A program made the translations under genes and the position numbers. This document shows, piece after piece, positions 1 through 9,053 of a stretch of 64,000 bases of DNA. The stretch is taken from positions 186,001-250,000 of the forward strand of contig JADJEE010000012.1 of assembly GCA_016709225.1 (NCBI GenBank). The letters are read 5' to 3'. This stretch comes from Deltaproteobacteria bacterium. Lineage in GTDB: Bacteria > Myxococcota_A > Polyangia > Nannocystales > Nannocystaceae. The notes below the pieces were generated by a model. That model did not search any database. It was not told where the DNA came from and saw only the letters and a program-made list of their open reading frames with translations. Within the stretch, counting starts at the first letter, position 1. Each line of letters begins with the position of its first letter.

Positions 1-1
1 G

Positions 2-319
2 CTGCGGGTCTACTACCTGTGCCTGCTGTTCGGCTTCCAAGGCCGCTACGCCGTTCGTGGCGGCGAGCTCGAGCTGGCCGCGGTGCAACGCCGGGTCCGC
101 GACGTGCTCGGCATCCACGCACGGCCCGAGCCGCTCTCGAAGCACCACCTGCGGCCACGCGAGCGGGTCGACCGCGCGCAGCAGTACTACGTCACCGTGT
201 GGATCGGGTTGCTCGCGGTGCTGTTCTCGCTGGCGCTCATCATCGTGCTGCGCAAGGCACTCGATCGCCAGAGCTCCAACATCAGCGAGCGCATCGAGGC
301 GCTGCTCCCGGACGAGTAG
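2..319 (+). CDS. tssL: T6SS protein TssL (DotU/ImpK family), C-terminal part
   Basis: This is the 3' end of a gene that starts outside the window; the frame is open from base 2. The visible ~105 residues begin with LRVYYLCLLFGFQGRY, the signature of the DotU/TssL cytoplasmic domain, and end with one transmembrane helix (about residues 63-80 of the visible part) and a short charged tail. TssL forms the inner-membrane complex of the type VI secretion system with TssM and TssJ. tssM follows 29 bases downstream, the usual order, which supports the call. No peptidoglycan-binding extension follows the helix, so it is a short-form TssL. The N-terminal part cannot be judged. Confidence 0.78.
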   Translation: MRVYYLCLLFGFQGRYAVRGGELELAAVQRRVRDVLGIHARPEPLSKHHLRPRERVDRAQQYYVTVWIGLLAVLFSLALIIVLRKALDRQSSNISERIEALLPDE

Positions 320-348
320 CCGCACTCGGACGGCTTCGACACCACACC

Positions 349-3300
349 ATGGCCGCGCTCAAGTACATCTTCGCCGTCCTGCTCATCGCCGCCGTCTGGG
401 CGGTGGTGCTGCTGCTGGGTTTGCCGATGTGGATCGCGATCGTCTCGACGGTCGTGATCGTCGCGGTGCTCGCGACCTTCGTGATCGTCAAGGTCGTGCG
501 CGCCCGCAAGGCCGCCAAGGAGATCGAGCGCGCGCTCAAGGCCCAGGCCGACCGCCACGCCGCCAGTGCGCGCCCGGATCTGCGCGCCGACATCGAGTCG
601 ATGCAGCAGGAATTCCTGCGCGCGATCGCGGCGCTCAAGGGCAGCAAGCTCGCCGGCAAGAAGCCCAACGAGGCGCTGTACGCCCTGCCCTGGTACATGA
701 TCATCGGCCCACCGGGCGCGGGCAAGAGCACCGCGCTGCGCCAGAGCGGGCTGCGCTTCCCCTACCAGTCGAAGTCCGGTGGTGGCGTGCAGGGCGTCGG
801 CGGCACCCGCAACTGCCAGTGGTGGATGACCAACGAGGCGGTCATCCTCGACACCGCCGGTCGCTACACCACCGAGGACAGCGACCGCGACGAGTGGATG
901 TCGTTCCTCGACCTGCTCAAGAAGAACCGCCCCAAGCAGCCGGTCAACGGCGTGATGGTGGCGATCGCCGTCACCGACATCTCCGAGGCCCAGCCCGACG
1001 AGGTCCACGCGCGTGCGCGCGAGGTCCGAGCCCGCATCGACGAGGTCATGGCCAAGCTCGAGATGGTCGTGCCGGTGTACGTGCTGTTCACCAAGGTCGA
1101 CCTGTTGCCCGGCTTCGTCGAGATCTTCGGTGACCTCGGCGACGCCGAGCGGCGACAGATCTGGGGCTTCACCGCGCCAGTGACCCAGAAGTCCGATCCG
1201 GCCACGCTGTTCCAGAAGCACTTCGACGAGCTCGCGCAGGTGGTCGAGCGCCGCGCGATCCGACGCATGGGCGACGAACGGCGGGCCGAGTCGCGCGACA
1301 AGATCTACGAGTTCCCGCAGTACTTCGAGCCCATGCGCGACAAGCTGGCGGCCTTCGTCGGCGAGCTGATGGCCGACAACGTCTACGCCGAGTCGCCGCA
1401 CCTGCGCGGGGTCTACTTCACCAGTGGCACCCAAGAAGGCCGCACCATCGACCGCATCATGAACTCGATGGCGGCGGCGTTCGGCATCCAGCCCAAGCTG
1501 GCCTACACGACGCCGCAGGTCGAGCCCAAGAGCTACTTCCTCGGCGAGCTTTTCGAGAAGGTCATCTTCCCCGACAAGAACATCGCCCAGCGCAGCGCCG
1601 CCAAGGTCAAGCGTCAGGCCCTGATCGGCCACGCCATCGGCGGCGGCCTGCTGCTGGCTTCGATCGGCATGGCGCTACTGCCGGTGGTCGCGTTCCGCAA
1701 CAACCGCGAGCTGATGACCGAGGCCCAGGACGCGCTCTCCAAGGTCGAGGAGCACGTGGGGCAGAAGGTGCCCGATCGCGTGAACGCGCCGATCCGGTTG
1801 GCGCAGGTCGACCCGTTGCGCGCGGTCGAGCGCACCCTCGACGAGCACGCCGACGACGGCGCACCGCTGTTGCTGCGCATGGGCATGTACCAGGGCGCGA
1901 AGTTCCAGCCACAGATGCGCCGGCTGTACCTGCGCACGGTCCGTGACGAGCTGGTGCGACCGTTCATCGACCTCACGGTCGCCGACCTCAAGCGCTTCGT
2001 GCAGAAGCACGGCCCCACGAGCGACGCCGTCAGCGGCGACCTCCACCGCGAGTACGAGGAGAAGCTGCGCTTCTACCTGCTGCTCACCGCCACCGCCAAG
2101 GGCGGCGGCGAGCTCGACTACCCGCCCAAGGGCGAGCCCGGCCTCGACGAGAAGCAGCGCGAGTGGATCCGCGGACGCATCGCCGACCAGTGGCGCGACG
2201 CGCTCAAGCACCTCGGCGACGTCGCCGACCGCGACACCATGCTGAACGTCGCCGACGCGTACCTCGACATCGTCGCCGAGGACAAGCTGTACCTGTTCGA
2301 GCGCGAGCTCAAGGTCGTCGAGAACACCCGCAAGATCTTGAAGCGCACCGATCAGCTCGACGCGCTGCTGCACGAGCTGCTGCGCGACGTCGAGGCGCCG
2401 GACCTCACGCTCGCCGACATCTCGAGCAGCCGCAAGGCACTGCTCAACGACGACGTGGTCGTGCCCGGCAAGTACACCCGCCAGGCCTGGGACGACGGCA
2501 TCGCGGTGAAGCTCAGCCAGTCGGTCGACGCGCTGCTCGGCAACGAGTGGGTGCTGGGTTGGACCGAGGAAGAGGTCACCAAGAACCGTGAGCGCCAGCT
2601 CGACCTGCTGCGCTCGCGCTACTTCACCGAGTACATCGACGCCTGGAAGAAGTTCGTCCAGGCCATCTACACCAAGGCGCCGAGCGACCTGTCCGACGCC
2701 GGCGAGATCCTCAAAGACCTCACGGGTGGTTCGCCGGCGCCAATCCGGCGCACGTGCACCTTCGTCCTCTACCACACCACCCTCGACGATCCGGATCCGG
2801 AGGTCGAGGAGGACGAGCCCGATCTCGCCGACCAGGCGCTCGAGGCGGGTGCAAAGCAGCTCGAGAAGAAGGCCGGCAAGGCGGGCAGCAAGCTGGAGGC
2901 GGCGCGCAAGAAGCTGCTCGAGGAGCGCCGGAAGAAGCGTCAGAACGACCCGACCCTCAAGATCAACGAGGACGTGAAGAAGGAGTTCGCCGACTTCATC
3001 AAGTTCGGCTGCGGCGAGCAGATGCCGGCCAAGGAGGGCGAGCCGCCGCCACCGGCCAAGGCGGTGCCGCTCGACGCCTACGAGCAGGAGCTCAAGGCCG
3101 TGCGCGACGCCCTGAACGCCAAGCTCGCCGAGGAGAGCGCGGCCAACAACGCGGCGCTGAAGAAGGCCGTCGACACCGCGCTGACCACCAGCGAGAACCT
3201 CGTCAACGAGGCCGACAACGGCGCGTGGTTGGCGTCGTCGTTGCGCAAGATCCTGCTGCCGCCGCTGCGCGGCATGGCCGGGCTCGCCGGCCGCGGCGTG

Positions 3301-4083
3301 GACAAGGACCTCACCAACAAGTACTGCGCCGAGGTCGTCGACCCGATGAACAAGCTGCTGGCGAAGTACCCCTTCGCGCCCAAGGGCAGCGACGTGAGCC
3401 TGCAGCAGTTCTCCGAGTTCTTCGCGCCCGACGGCGGCAAGCTGTGGGCGTTCTACGACGCCGCGCTCGCCGGCCGCGTGCCGGAGAAGAACCACTCCTT
3501 CTCCATCACCAACGCCGGCAGCGGCGTCACGGCGATCGATCCGCGACTGGTGCAGTTCCTGAACCGCGCCCGCGACCTGCAGCGGGCGCTCTACGCCAAC
3601 GGCGGCGCCGACATGGCGGTGGAGTTCGACGTGACGATCCGCGGCACCTCGAGTGCAGCCCGCACGACCCTCACCATCGACGGCCACGAGTACGTCTACA
3701 AGAACGGTCCTGAGCAGGCCGAGCACTTCGTGTGGCCCGGCGAGGGCGACAAGAAGGTCGGCAGCGTGGTCGCGGTCGGCGAGGGCTTCCGCGACGAGTT
3801 CGGTCAGCAGAGCAAGTGGGGCCTGTTCCGCCTCCTCGAGGCCGGCACCATCTCGTCGGGCGGCAACGGCTCGGGCTTCACCATCGTCTTCAACCTGTCG
3901 CCGACCGCGGGCGCGCGGAACCCCGATCAGGCGTTCCTGCGCATGCGCATCAAGCCGCAGGAGCCGGACATCAACCCGTTCTTCGGCAACGACGACCGGC
4001 CCGTCGACTTCATGTCGCTGTTCCGCCACCCCGACTTGGTGCCGCCCAAGTCGATCCTCATCGGAGGCCCGCAGTGTCCGTGA
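349..4083 (+). CDS. tssM: T6SS inner-membrane protein TssM (IcmF family)
   Basis: TssM spans the envelope in the T6SS membrane complex and binds TssL and TssJ. The ATG at 349 gives 1244 residues, normal for the family. Two transmembrane helices lie at about residues 4-48. A cytoplasmic NTPase-like domain follows with Walker A GPPGAGKST at 120-128 and a Walker-B-like VILDTAG at 165-171. A third helix is at about 424-449, and the rest is the large periplasmic region ending in the TssM C-terminal beta domain. The Walker A motif is intact, which is not true of every TssM. A Lys/Glu-rich stretch near residues 830-880 looks like an inserted coiled coil. The open frame upstream of 349 overlaps tssL and is not used here. 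tagF follows 25 bases downstream. Confidence 0.92.
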   Translation: MAALKYIFAVLLIAAVWAVVLLLGLPMWIAIVSTVVIVAVLATFVIVKVVRARKAAKEIERALKAQADRHAASARPDLRADIESMQQEFLRAIAALKGSKLAGKKPNEALYALPWYMIIGPPGAGKSTALRQSGLRFPYQSKSGGGVQGVGGTRNCQWWMTNEAVILDTAGRYTTEDSDRDEWMSFLDLLKKNRPKQPVNGVMVAIAVTDISEAQPDEVHARAREVRARIDEVMAKLEMVVPVYVLFTKVDLLPGFVEIFGDLGDAERRQIWGFTAPVTQKSDPATLFQKHFDELAQVVERRAIRRMGDERRAESRDKIYEFPQYFEPMRDKLAAFVGELMADNVYAESPHLRGVYFTSGTQEGRTIDRIMNSMAAAFGIQPKLAYTTPQVEPKSYFLGELFEKVIFPDKNIAQRSAAKVKRQALIGHAIGGGLLLASIGMALLPVVAFRNNRELMTEAQDALSKVEEHVGQKVPDRVNAPIRLAQVDPLRAVERTLDEHADDGAPLLLRMGMYQGAKFQPQMRRLYLRTVRDELVRPFIDLTVADLKRFVQKHGPTSDAVSGDLHREYEEKLRFYLLLTATAKGGGELDYPPKGEPGLDEKQREWIRGRIADQWRDALKHLGDVADRDTMLNVADAYLDIVAEDKLYLFERELKVVENTRKILKRTDQLDALLHELLRDVEAPDLTLADISSSRKALLNDDVVVPGKYTRQAWDDGIAVKLSQSVDALLGNEWVLGWTEEEVTKNRERQLDLLRSRYFTEYIDAWKKFVQAIYTKAPSDLSDAGEILKDLTGGSPAPIRRTCTFVLYHTTLDDPDPEVEEDEPDLADQALEAGAKQLEKKAGKAGSKLEAARKKLLEERRKKRQNDPTLKINEDVKKEFADFIKFGCGEQMPAKEGEPPPPAKAVPLDAYEQELKAVRDALNAKLAEESAANNAALKKAVDTALTTSENLVNEADNGAWLASSLRKILLPPLRGMAGLAGRGVDKDLTNKYCAEVVDPMNKLLAKYPFAPKGSDVSLQQFSEFFAPDGGKLWAFYDAALAGRVPEKNHSFSITNAGSGVTAIDPRLVQFLNRARDLQRALYANGGADMAVEFDVTIRGTSSAARTTLTIDGHEYVYKNGPEQAEHFVWPGEGDKKVGSVVAVGEGFRDEFGQQSKWGLFRLLEAGTISSGGNGSGFTIVFNLSPTAGARNPDQAFLRMRIKPQEPDINPFFGNDDRPVDFMSLFRHPDLVPPKSILIGGPQCP

Positions 4084-4094
4084 TCGCGGCGAAG

Positions 4095-4100
4095 GGGGAG
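4095..4100 (+). promoter_or_regulatory. Ribosome binding site for tagF
   Basis: GGGGAG ends 8 bases before the ATG at 4109. It supports that start over the in-frame ATG at 4124, which would leave no well-placed Shine-Dalgarno sequence. Confidence 0.6.
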
Positions 4101-4108
4101 CCACGTCG

Positions 4109-5050
4109 ATGGTGAACCCACGCATGGGCGTGTTCGGCAAGCTGCCGAGCGCCGGCGACTTCGTCTCGCACAACGCGTCGCACCCGGTCGCGCGCGCGCT
4201 GCAGGAGTGGATGGTCGGCGAGGTCGAAAACCTCGCCGCCAAGCGCAAGCACCTGCCCCCGACGCCGGTGAAGTTCCTCGTGCGCGATCCGGCCGGCACC
4301 AGCGCGTGCATCGGTGCGTTCGCGCCCGGTCGCGATCGGGTCGGCCGCGAGTTCCCGCTGGCGAGCTTCGTCTACGTCGACCTGCCGGTCGCGACCGTTC
4401 GCTTCCCGTCGCTGCCGGTGGCGTACGCGAGCTTTCTCGAGACCGCCGCACGCATGGTCGCCAGCGCTGCCGAGCTCACGCTCGATCTGCCGGGCGTGCT
4501 CATCCGCGGCGACACGCTCGTGCTGCCCGGCCCGCAGGAGCTCGAGGACGCGCGCACCTGGACCCATCAGGCGCTCGACGCGACCCCGGGGCAGACCATC
4601 CTCGACGCGTTGTTCGGGCCGGCCGCCGACGGCGTCGCGTTCCACGGCGTGCACATGTTCATGTCCGCGTGCGCGCACGTGCACGGCATGGACCCGGGGC
4701 GCGCATCGATCGTCCTCGATTGCCCGTGCACCGACGATGTGCAGCTCATCTTCTGGCTGCGCCTGGCCGACACGCTGCTGCAGTGGCGTCGCGCGCCGCC
4801 GTCGTTGTTCTGGATCGGCCCCGACGGGCCCAACTCGCGGCTGCTGATCTGCCTGGGCGCACCGGCGCCGGGCGTGCTGCACTTCCTCAGCGACCCGAGC
4901 GTCGCCGCCGAGAAGCTGTGGCCGATGCGCACCTCCCACGCCAGTGCGATCGAGGCCGGCCGGCGCGGGCTGTCGCCGAACGTCACCCGCGCGCTCACGC
5001 TGCCTCCGCCGGCGGCCAGCGGCCTGCTCAACATGCTCGCGGCGGGATGA
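4109..5050 (+). CDS. tagF: T6SS-associated protein TagF (ImpM family)
   Basis: TagF is an accessory, often negative, regulator of T6SS assembly acting after translation. The product has 313 residues. The conserved N-terminal region starts at MGVFGKLPSAGDF and contains the FPLASFVYVDLP stretch typical of DUF2094/ImpM proteins, filling roughly the first 170 residues. The C-terminal part (WPMRTSHASAIEAGRRGLSP) matches the longer TagF forms. No PP2C phosphatase domain is fused to it, unlike in some species. It follows tssM directly, and its stop overlaps the next start (ATGA), so translational coupling is likely. The family call rests on these motifs and the T6SS context. Confidence 0.85.
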   Translation: MVNPRMGVFGKLPSAGDFVSHNASHPVARALQEWMVGEVENLAAKRKHLPPTPVKFLVRDPAGTSACIGAFAPGRDRVGREFPLASFVYVDLPVATVRFPSLPVAYASFLETAARMVASAAELTLDLPGVLIRGDTLVLPGPQELEDARTWTHQALDATPGQTILDALFGPAADGVAFHGVHMFMSACAHVHGMDPGRASIVLDCPCTDDVQLIFWLRLADTLLQWRRAPPSLFWIGPDGPNSRLLICLGAPAPGVLHFLSDPSVAAEKLWPMRTSHASAIEAGRRGLSPNVTRALTLPPPAASGLLNMLAAG

Positions 5051-5547
5051 TCGGCGCGGCTGCGATGACGTCGATCCTCGCATGCCTCACGTCGTTCACG
5101 CTGCTGCAGCCCGCCGTGATCGACGAGGGCGCTGAACCGACCGCCGCGGCGCGTGCCCCCGCGATGCCGACAGCGCCGGCGCCGGTGTACGCGATGCCGC
5201 CGCCCGACGGCCCGCGACCGATGAGCGAGGGTGCGATCCGCATGGCAGCGTGGACCAAGCGCCGCAACGGGCTTGCCGTCGGTCTCGGCATCTCGCTCGG
5301 CGCGATGGTCGGTGGCGCGCTCTCGATCGGCCTCGGCAGCGTGCGCGCGCGCAACCAGTGCCGCGACTCGTTCTGCGAGGGCACGCCGTTCTTCGTGGGC
5401 CTCATCGTCGGCGCGCCGTTGCTCATCCTCGGCTTCGCGGGGGCACTCGGCACCGGCGTCGCATGGGGCGTGCACGTCGAGCGACGCCCGCCGAAGCTCG
5501 CCTGGCGCCTGCAGCCGACTGCGGGCGGGCTGACGCTCCGCTTCTGA
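5047..5547 (+). CDS. Exported two-helix membrane protein of unknown function
   Basis: I do not recognise the 166-residue product. An N-terminal hydrophobic segment could be a signal peptide or anchor. A Pro/Ala-rich linker follows, then two hydrophobic, glycine-rich helices (about residues 78-100 and 117-140) separated by a short loop with two cysteines (NQCRDSFC). The chain ends in a short beta-like tail finishing in Phe. The start ATG overlaps the tagF stop as ATGA, so it is almost certainly co-translated with the T6SS genes. The same layout (export signal, linker, two Gly-rich helices, tail ending in F) recurs at 14698 and 22237, suggesting a local paralogous family of unknown role. Confidence 0.7.
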   Translation: MIGAAAMTSILACLTSFTLLQPAVIDEGAEPTAAARAPAMPTAPAPVYAMPPPDGPRPMSEGAIRMAAWTKRRNGLAVGLGISLGAMVGGALSIGLGSVRARNQCRDSFCEGTPFFVGLIVGAPLLILGFAGALGTGVAWGVHVERRPPKLAWRLQPTAGGLTLRF

Positions 5548-5639
5548 GTCGAGGCTGAACGCGAGGCGTTCATCCTCGATGAAGGTAAGGAGCGAAGCGA
5601 TGAGGGAAGGGGAGGCTCCGGCGGGCTTTGCCCGACGGC

Positions 5640-5664
5640 GGGGAAGGGCGGGCCGCCCTTCCCC
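5640..5664. repeat. 25-bp inverted repeat, possible terminator
   Basis: GGGGAAGGGCGG and its perfect complement are separated by one base. The site lies between the operon ending at 5547 and the gene starting at 5743. No run of T follows, so it is not a classical intrinsic terminator. It could be a Rho-assisted stop or an mRNA-stabilising hairpin. Confidence 0.5.
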
Positions 5665-5742
5665 ATTTGCTTGGTAGGGCGTGTGTGAGCCGCACGGGAA
5701 CCTCCAGGGCCTCCCGGCGCACAGCCCTAGCGGGACGAGGGC

Positions 5743-7026
5743 ATGGGCACGACGACACGCACGATCACCGCGGGGGCACTGTTCGCGTTCGGGCTCGGCA
5801 GCACGCTCGCGCACGCGGACCCCTCGCTCACCGCGCGGCCGCGCGGCCGCGTCATCCACCTCGATCCGCAGCAAGCGTCCTTGGTCGCGCCGTGGCAACC
5901 GCAGGCCGAGGGCGGCACGCACGTCATCTACCTCAATCGCTGCGCCGCCGGCCTCACGCTGACGCAGGGCGCGACCGACAGCTCGCTCAACAACATCTCC
6001 AGCATCGTCACCGGCACGGTGAACTTCCCCGCGTACCCCTTCGGTGACGCGGCGTGGAACGAGCTCGTCCAGGGCACGCGCGAGATGTACGCGCCGTTCG
6101 GCATCACCGTCACCGACGTCGACCCCACGCCGATGCCCCACGACGAGGTCGTGATCTGCGGCAACGATGTCGCGTCGGGCTTCGCGGGCGCGGCCGGGGT
6201 CGCGCCCGGCACCTGCCAGCCGATCCCCAACGCGATCACCTTCGTATTCCCGGAGACCATCGGCAACGACCCGCGCTTCACCATCGAGACCATCGCGCAG
6301 GAGTCGGCGCACGCCTGGGGGCTCGATCACGAGTTCAAGTGCGAAGACCCGATGACGTACCTGCTCGACTGCGGCGACAAGGCCTTCCTCGACGGCGACT
6401 TCCCGTGCGGCGAGTACGAGGCGCGCGCTTGCTATTGCGGCGGCAACACGCAGAACTCCTACCAGACCATCTTGTCGCTGTTCGGGCCGGGCACCCCCGA
6501 CACCGCCGCGCCGAGCGTCATCATCGACAGCCCCAGCGACGGCACGCGGTTCGACAGCGGCGTCGCCTTCGACATCGCCGTCACGGTCGCCGATGACGTC
6601 GGGGCCACGCGCGCCGACCTCTACGTCGACGGCATGCTCGCCAGCTCGGACGACAGCCAGCCCTTCGGCCCATGGCCGGTGGTCGACGCGCCCGACGGCA
6701 GCCACGAGTTCTACGTCGAGGTGCACGACGCCGCCGGCAACCTCGGCACCAGCGACGTCGTCAGCGTCCTCGTCGGACTCGCCGACGACTCGGGCGGTGG
6801 CGGCACCGAGGGTGCCGGTGGCGACGGCACCGGTGGCGACGATCCCAGCGCCGGCGGTGACGAAGGCGGCACGCCCGGCGGCATCACCGGCGGCGGCGCG
6901 ATCCCACCGGGCTTCGGCCGCGGCACCGATGACGGCGGTGGTTGTGCGATCGACCGCGACGCCACCACGCCGCGCGCGTGGTGGTGCCTGCTCGTGCTCG
7001 CGGCCCGGCGACGACGCGCGCGCTAG
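5743..7026 (+). CDS. Secreted metzincin-like protein with altered zinc motif and MYXO-CTERM-like tail
   Basis: The 427-residue product has a signal peptide (residues 1-25, ending AHA). Its catalytic-type core contains QESAHAWGLDH at residues 186-196. This is the metzincin motif HExxHxxGxxH with the first His replaced by Gln. A possible Met-turn (DPM) follows at 202-204. A region of about 90 residues beginning APSVIIDSP resembles an Ig-like/Big_3 domain. A Gly/Asp-rich linker then leads to a C-terminal GC, short hydrophobic stretch and Arg cluster, as in MYXO-CTERM sorting tails. Loss of one zinc ligand suggests weak or no protease activity, or a peptidoglycan or adhesion role. It lies between T6SS blocks. 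Its TAG stop shares a CTAG with the convergent neighbour. Confidence 0.72.
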   Translation: MGTTTRTITAGALFAFGLGSTLAHADPSLTARPRGRVIHLDPQQASLVAPWQPQAEGGTHVIYLNRCAAGLTLTQGATDSSLNNISSIVTGTVNFPAYPFGDAAWNELVQGTREMYAPFGITVTDVDPTPMPHDEVVICGNDVASGFAGAAGVAPGTCQPIPNAITFVFPETIGNDPRFTIETIAQESAHAWGLDHEFKCEDPMTYLLDCGDKAFLDGDFPCGEYEARACYCGGNTQNSYQTILSLFGPGTPDTAAPSVIIDSPSDGTRFDSGVAFDIAVTVADDVGATRADLYVDGMLASSDDSQPFGPWPVVDAPDGSHEFYVEVHDAAGNLGTSDVVSVLVGLADDSGGGGTEGAGGDGTGGDDPSAGGDEGGTPGGITGGGAIPPGFGRGTDDGGGCAIDRDATTPRAWWCLLVLAARRRRAR

Positions 7027-8705
7027 AAGTCGCGGACGTCGACCAGCTCGCCGATGCAGCCGGTGTGGCCCATCGCGGCCTCCTTGCCGGCGCCGCCGTG
7101 CTGGCCTCCGTGACCGCCGATGCCGGGCTGGCCGACGTGCCCGCCGCCCAGGATGAGGCCGGTGGTGAACATCGCGACCTCGCCGCGCCGGGCGATCGCG
7201 ATCGAGTCACCGCCGCAACCGCCAGCGCCACCGCCACCACCACCGCCGCCGCCACCGTGGCCGCCGACGCCCGCGTTTGCGGCCGCGTGACCGGCCCCGG
7301 CCGTGGCCTCGCCGCCGGCACCACCGGCACCACCGGCACCACCATCGCCGCCGACACCACCGTCGCCACCGCGACCTCGGGTGATGCGCGTCGCGTGCAG
7401 CTCGAGCCCGCTGTCGACCACGACGATCGCGATGCTGCTGCCGCCGGCGTGGCCCGGCGATCCGCCGACGCCACCGCAGCCGCCACCGCCACCGCCACCG
7501 CCGAGGCCGCCATCGGCGGCGGTGATCGGACCGCCGCAGGTGCCAGCGTCGATGTCGTAGCTCGCGGGTGCACCACCGCCACCACCACCGCCGGGCGTGC
7601 CGTCGCTACCTTCGGCCGCGAGCGCGGGCACCCAGTGGCCATCGTCGTCGAGCTCGCCGCTGGTCTTGGCCTCGGCACCCGGCAGGCCCGGCGCGCCGTC
7701 TTCTCCGTCCTCGCCGTCGCCACCGTCGCGTGGGATGTCGCCACAGACCACGCCGCCACAGTCACCCGGCGGTACCCAACCGCCCGCACCGCCCGCGGCC
7801 GCGAGCACGTCGGCGCCCGACATCGGCGGCACAGGCGGACACACGAGTCCGTCGCCACCGCTGCCGCCGACGCCACTGCACGCGGCGAGGCCACCCGCGC
7901 CACCCTCGGCGCCGGCTTGTCCCGCCGCGCCCGCGAGCGCGAACGCCATGTGGGTGCCCGCGAGCCCACGGGCTCCGTCGCCGCCGACGACGTGCACGTG
8001 CTCGAGCGCCACCTTCACCCCGCGATTGCCAACCAACGACACCGCGACGCTGCCCTGCCCCGGCGCAACGCCATCGGGCGCCACCAGCTCGAGCGCTTGC
8101 AGCCACACGTCGGCCTCGAGTCCGCGACCCACGACCGCGGCCTCGACGTGTCCGCGCACGCGCGTGATCGCCTTGTCGTCGCGGCGCGTGAAGGCGTCGG
8201 TGTAGCCGCCGTAGATCGACACGCCGCTGCGCAGCGTCACGGTCTCGTCGTAGTCCCCCTCGGCCACCAGCACGTCGTGCGGCGGCCAGTAACCGGCCGC
8301 GGCCACGATGCCCTCGTGGATCGTACGCAGCGGTCGGCTCGGCGTGCGGCCGTCATTGCCGGCGACCCAGCGCGCGGGATCGACGAAGACCGACGCGCAC
8401 AGCGTTCCGTCGACGCCGTCGTCGTCGGCATCTTCGAACGCGAGGTCGGGACGATCGAAGCGCTCGCAGGCCCCGGCCACGCCGTTGCCGTCGGGCTCGC
8501 CACCGCTGCTGCCCTCGCCGCCGCCACCACCGGCGCCGGTCGTGCCCCCCGGGTCCTCGTCGCCGTCGTCACCCGAGCTCGACGCATCGGCGTCCTCGTG
8601 CAGGCCCGACCCCTCGCCACCCCCAGTGCCCGCAACGGGCTCGGGTACGCCGCAGCTCGCGGCAAGGAGGCAGGCGGTCACGAACGTTCGGCGCTGGATG
8701 GTCAT
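7023..8705 (-). CDS. Glycine-rich lipoprotein with DUF1565/beta-helix-like region
   Basis: The start ATG at 8705 gives 560 residues. A lipoprotein signal peptide has its Cys at position 18 (LLAASC), followed by an acidic Gly/Ser linker. Residues of roughly 110-240 contain SRPLRTIHEGIVAA and repeated V-rich rungs (VTLRSGVSIYGGY), typical of DUF1565 or parallel beta-helix surface proteins. The second half is long glycine-rich segments (GGAGGAGGAGG and similar) broken by Cys-containing loops, superficially like PE_PGRS proteins. Function is unknown; a surface structural or adhesion role is a guess. Upstream start codons exist, but the lipobox fixes the choice. The stop overlaps the convergent gene's stop in one CTAG. 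Confidence 0.7.
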   Translation of the reverse strand: MTIQRRTFVTACLLAASCGVPEPVAGTGGGEGSGLHEDADASSSGDDGDEDPGGTTGAGGGGGEGSSGGEPDGNGVAGACERFDRPDLAFEDADDDGVDGTLCASVFVDPARWVAGNDGRTPSRPLRTIHEGIVAAAGYWPPHDVLVAEGDYDETVTLRSGVSIYGGYTDAFTRRDDKAITRVRGHVEAAVVGRGLEADVWLQALELVAPDGVAPGQGSVAVSLVGNRGVKVALEHVHVVGGDGARGLAGTHMAFALAGAAGQAGAEGGAGGLAACSGVGGSGGDGLVCPPVPPMSGADVLAAAGGAGGWVPPGDCGGVVCGDIPRDGGDGEDGEDGAPGLPGAEAKTSGELDDDGHWVPALAAEGSDGTPGGGGGGGAPASYDIDAGTCGGPITAADGGLGGGGGGGGCGGVGGSPGHAGGSSIAIVVVDSGLELHATRITRGRGGDGGVGGDGGAGGAGGAGGEATAGAGHAAANAGVGGHGGGGGGGGGGAGGCGGDSIAIARRGEVAMFTTGLILGGGHVGQPGIGGHGGQHGGAGKEAAMGHTGCIGELVDVRDF

Positions 8706-9053
8706 CGCATGCCCTCGTTCGTCCACCACCGCGGCCGCTGCAGCGTCGGCAAGTCCTCGGAATGGGACGGCGACGCCGGCTCGCGGCCGCGGCTGCACCA
8801 CCGGCGCGGCGCCATCGACCCGCCTACACCGCGGTCGGCCGACCGGCCGTGGCCCGCGGTCCTCGGTATCCGACCTGCCCGTGACGTGGGACCCGCGCGG
8901 CATCACGCACGTGGCCGCGCCCGCGCAGGCTTAAGTGCCGCGCGCACGGGTGTCCCCTGTTGGGCCGATGACGCTTCGTGTTAGCCTCTGCCACCATCGC
9001 GATGCGCCCATCGGCGTCACGCGTGGCGTCCCCACAGCCCGAGCGAGGAAGTC
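8706..9053. other. Divergent intergenic region upstream of tssB
   Basis: These 348 bases separate the glycine-rich lipoprotein gene and tssB and should hold promoters for both. I see no sigma-54 consensus, no long inverted repeat and no RNA gene. A GAGGAA ribosome binding site sits just before the tssB ATG. Confidence 0.4.

Noticed and set aside
19..348. N-terminal extension of tssM from base 19
   Set aside because: It overlaps tssL in another frame with Arg-rich shadow sequence; the ATG at 349 begins exactly at the first transmembrane helix expected for TssM.
1675..4311. Long reverse open frame (878 codons) opposite tssM and tagF
   Set aside because: It is opposite two well-supported genes and encodes low-complexity Arg/Ala/Gly/Val sequence typical of antisense frames in GC-rich DNA.
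7200..7560. Short repeated GCC/ACC units that might suggest a CRISPR array or microsatellite
   Set aside because: They are codon-level repetition of glycine-rich coding sequence on the reverse strand and have no regular spacer pattern.
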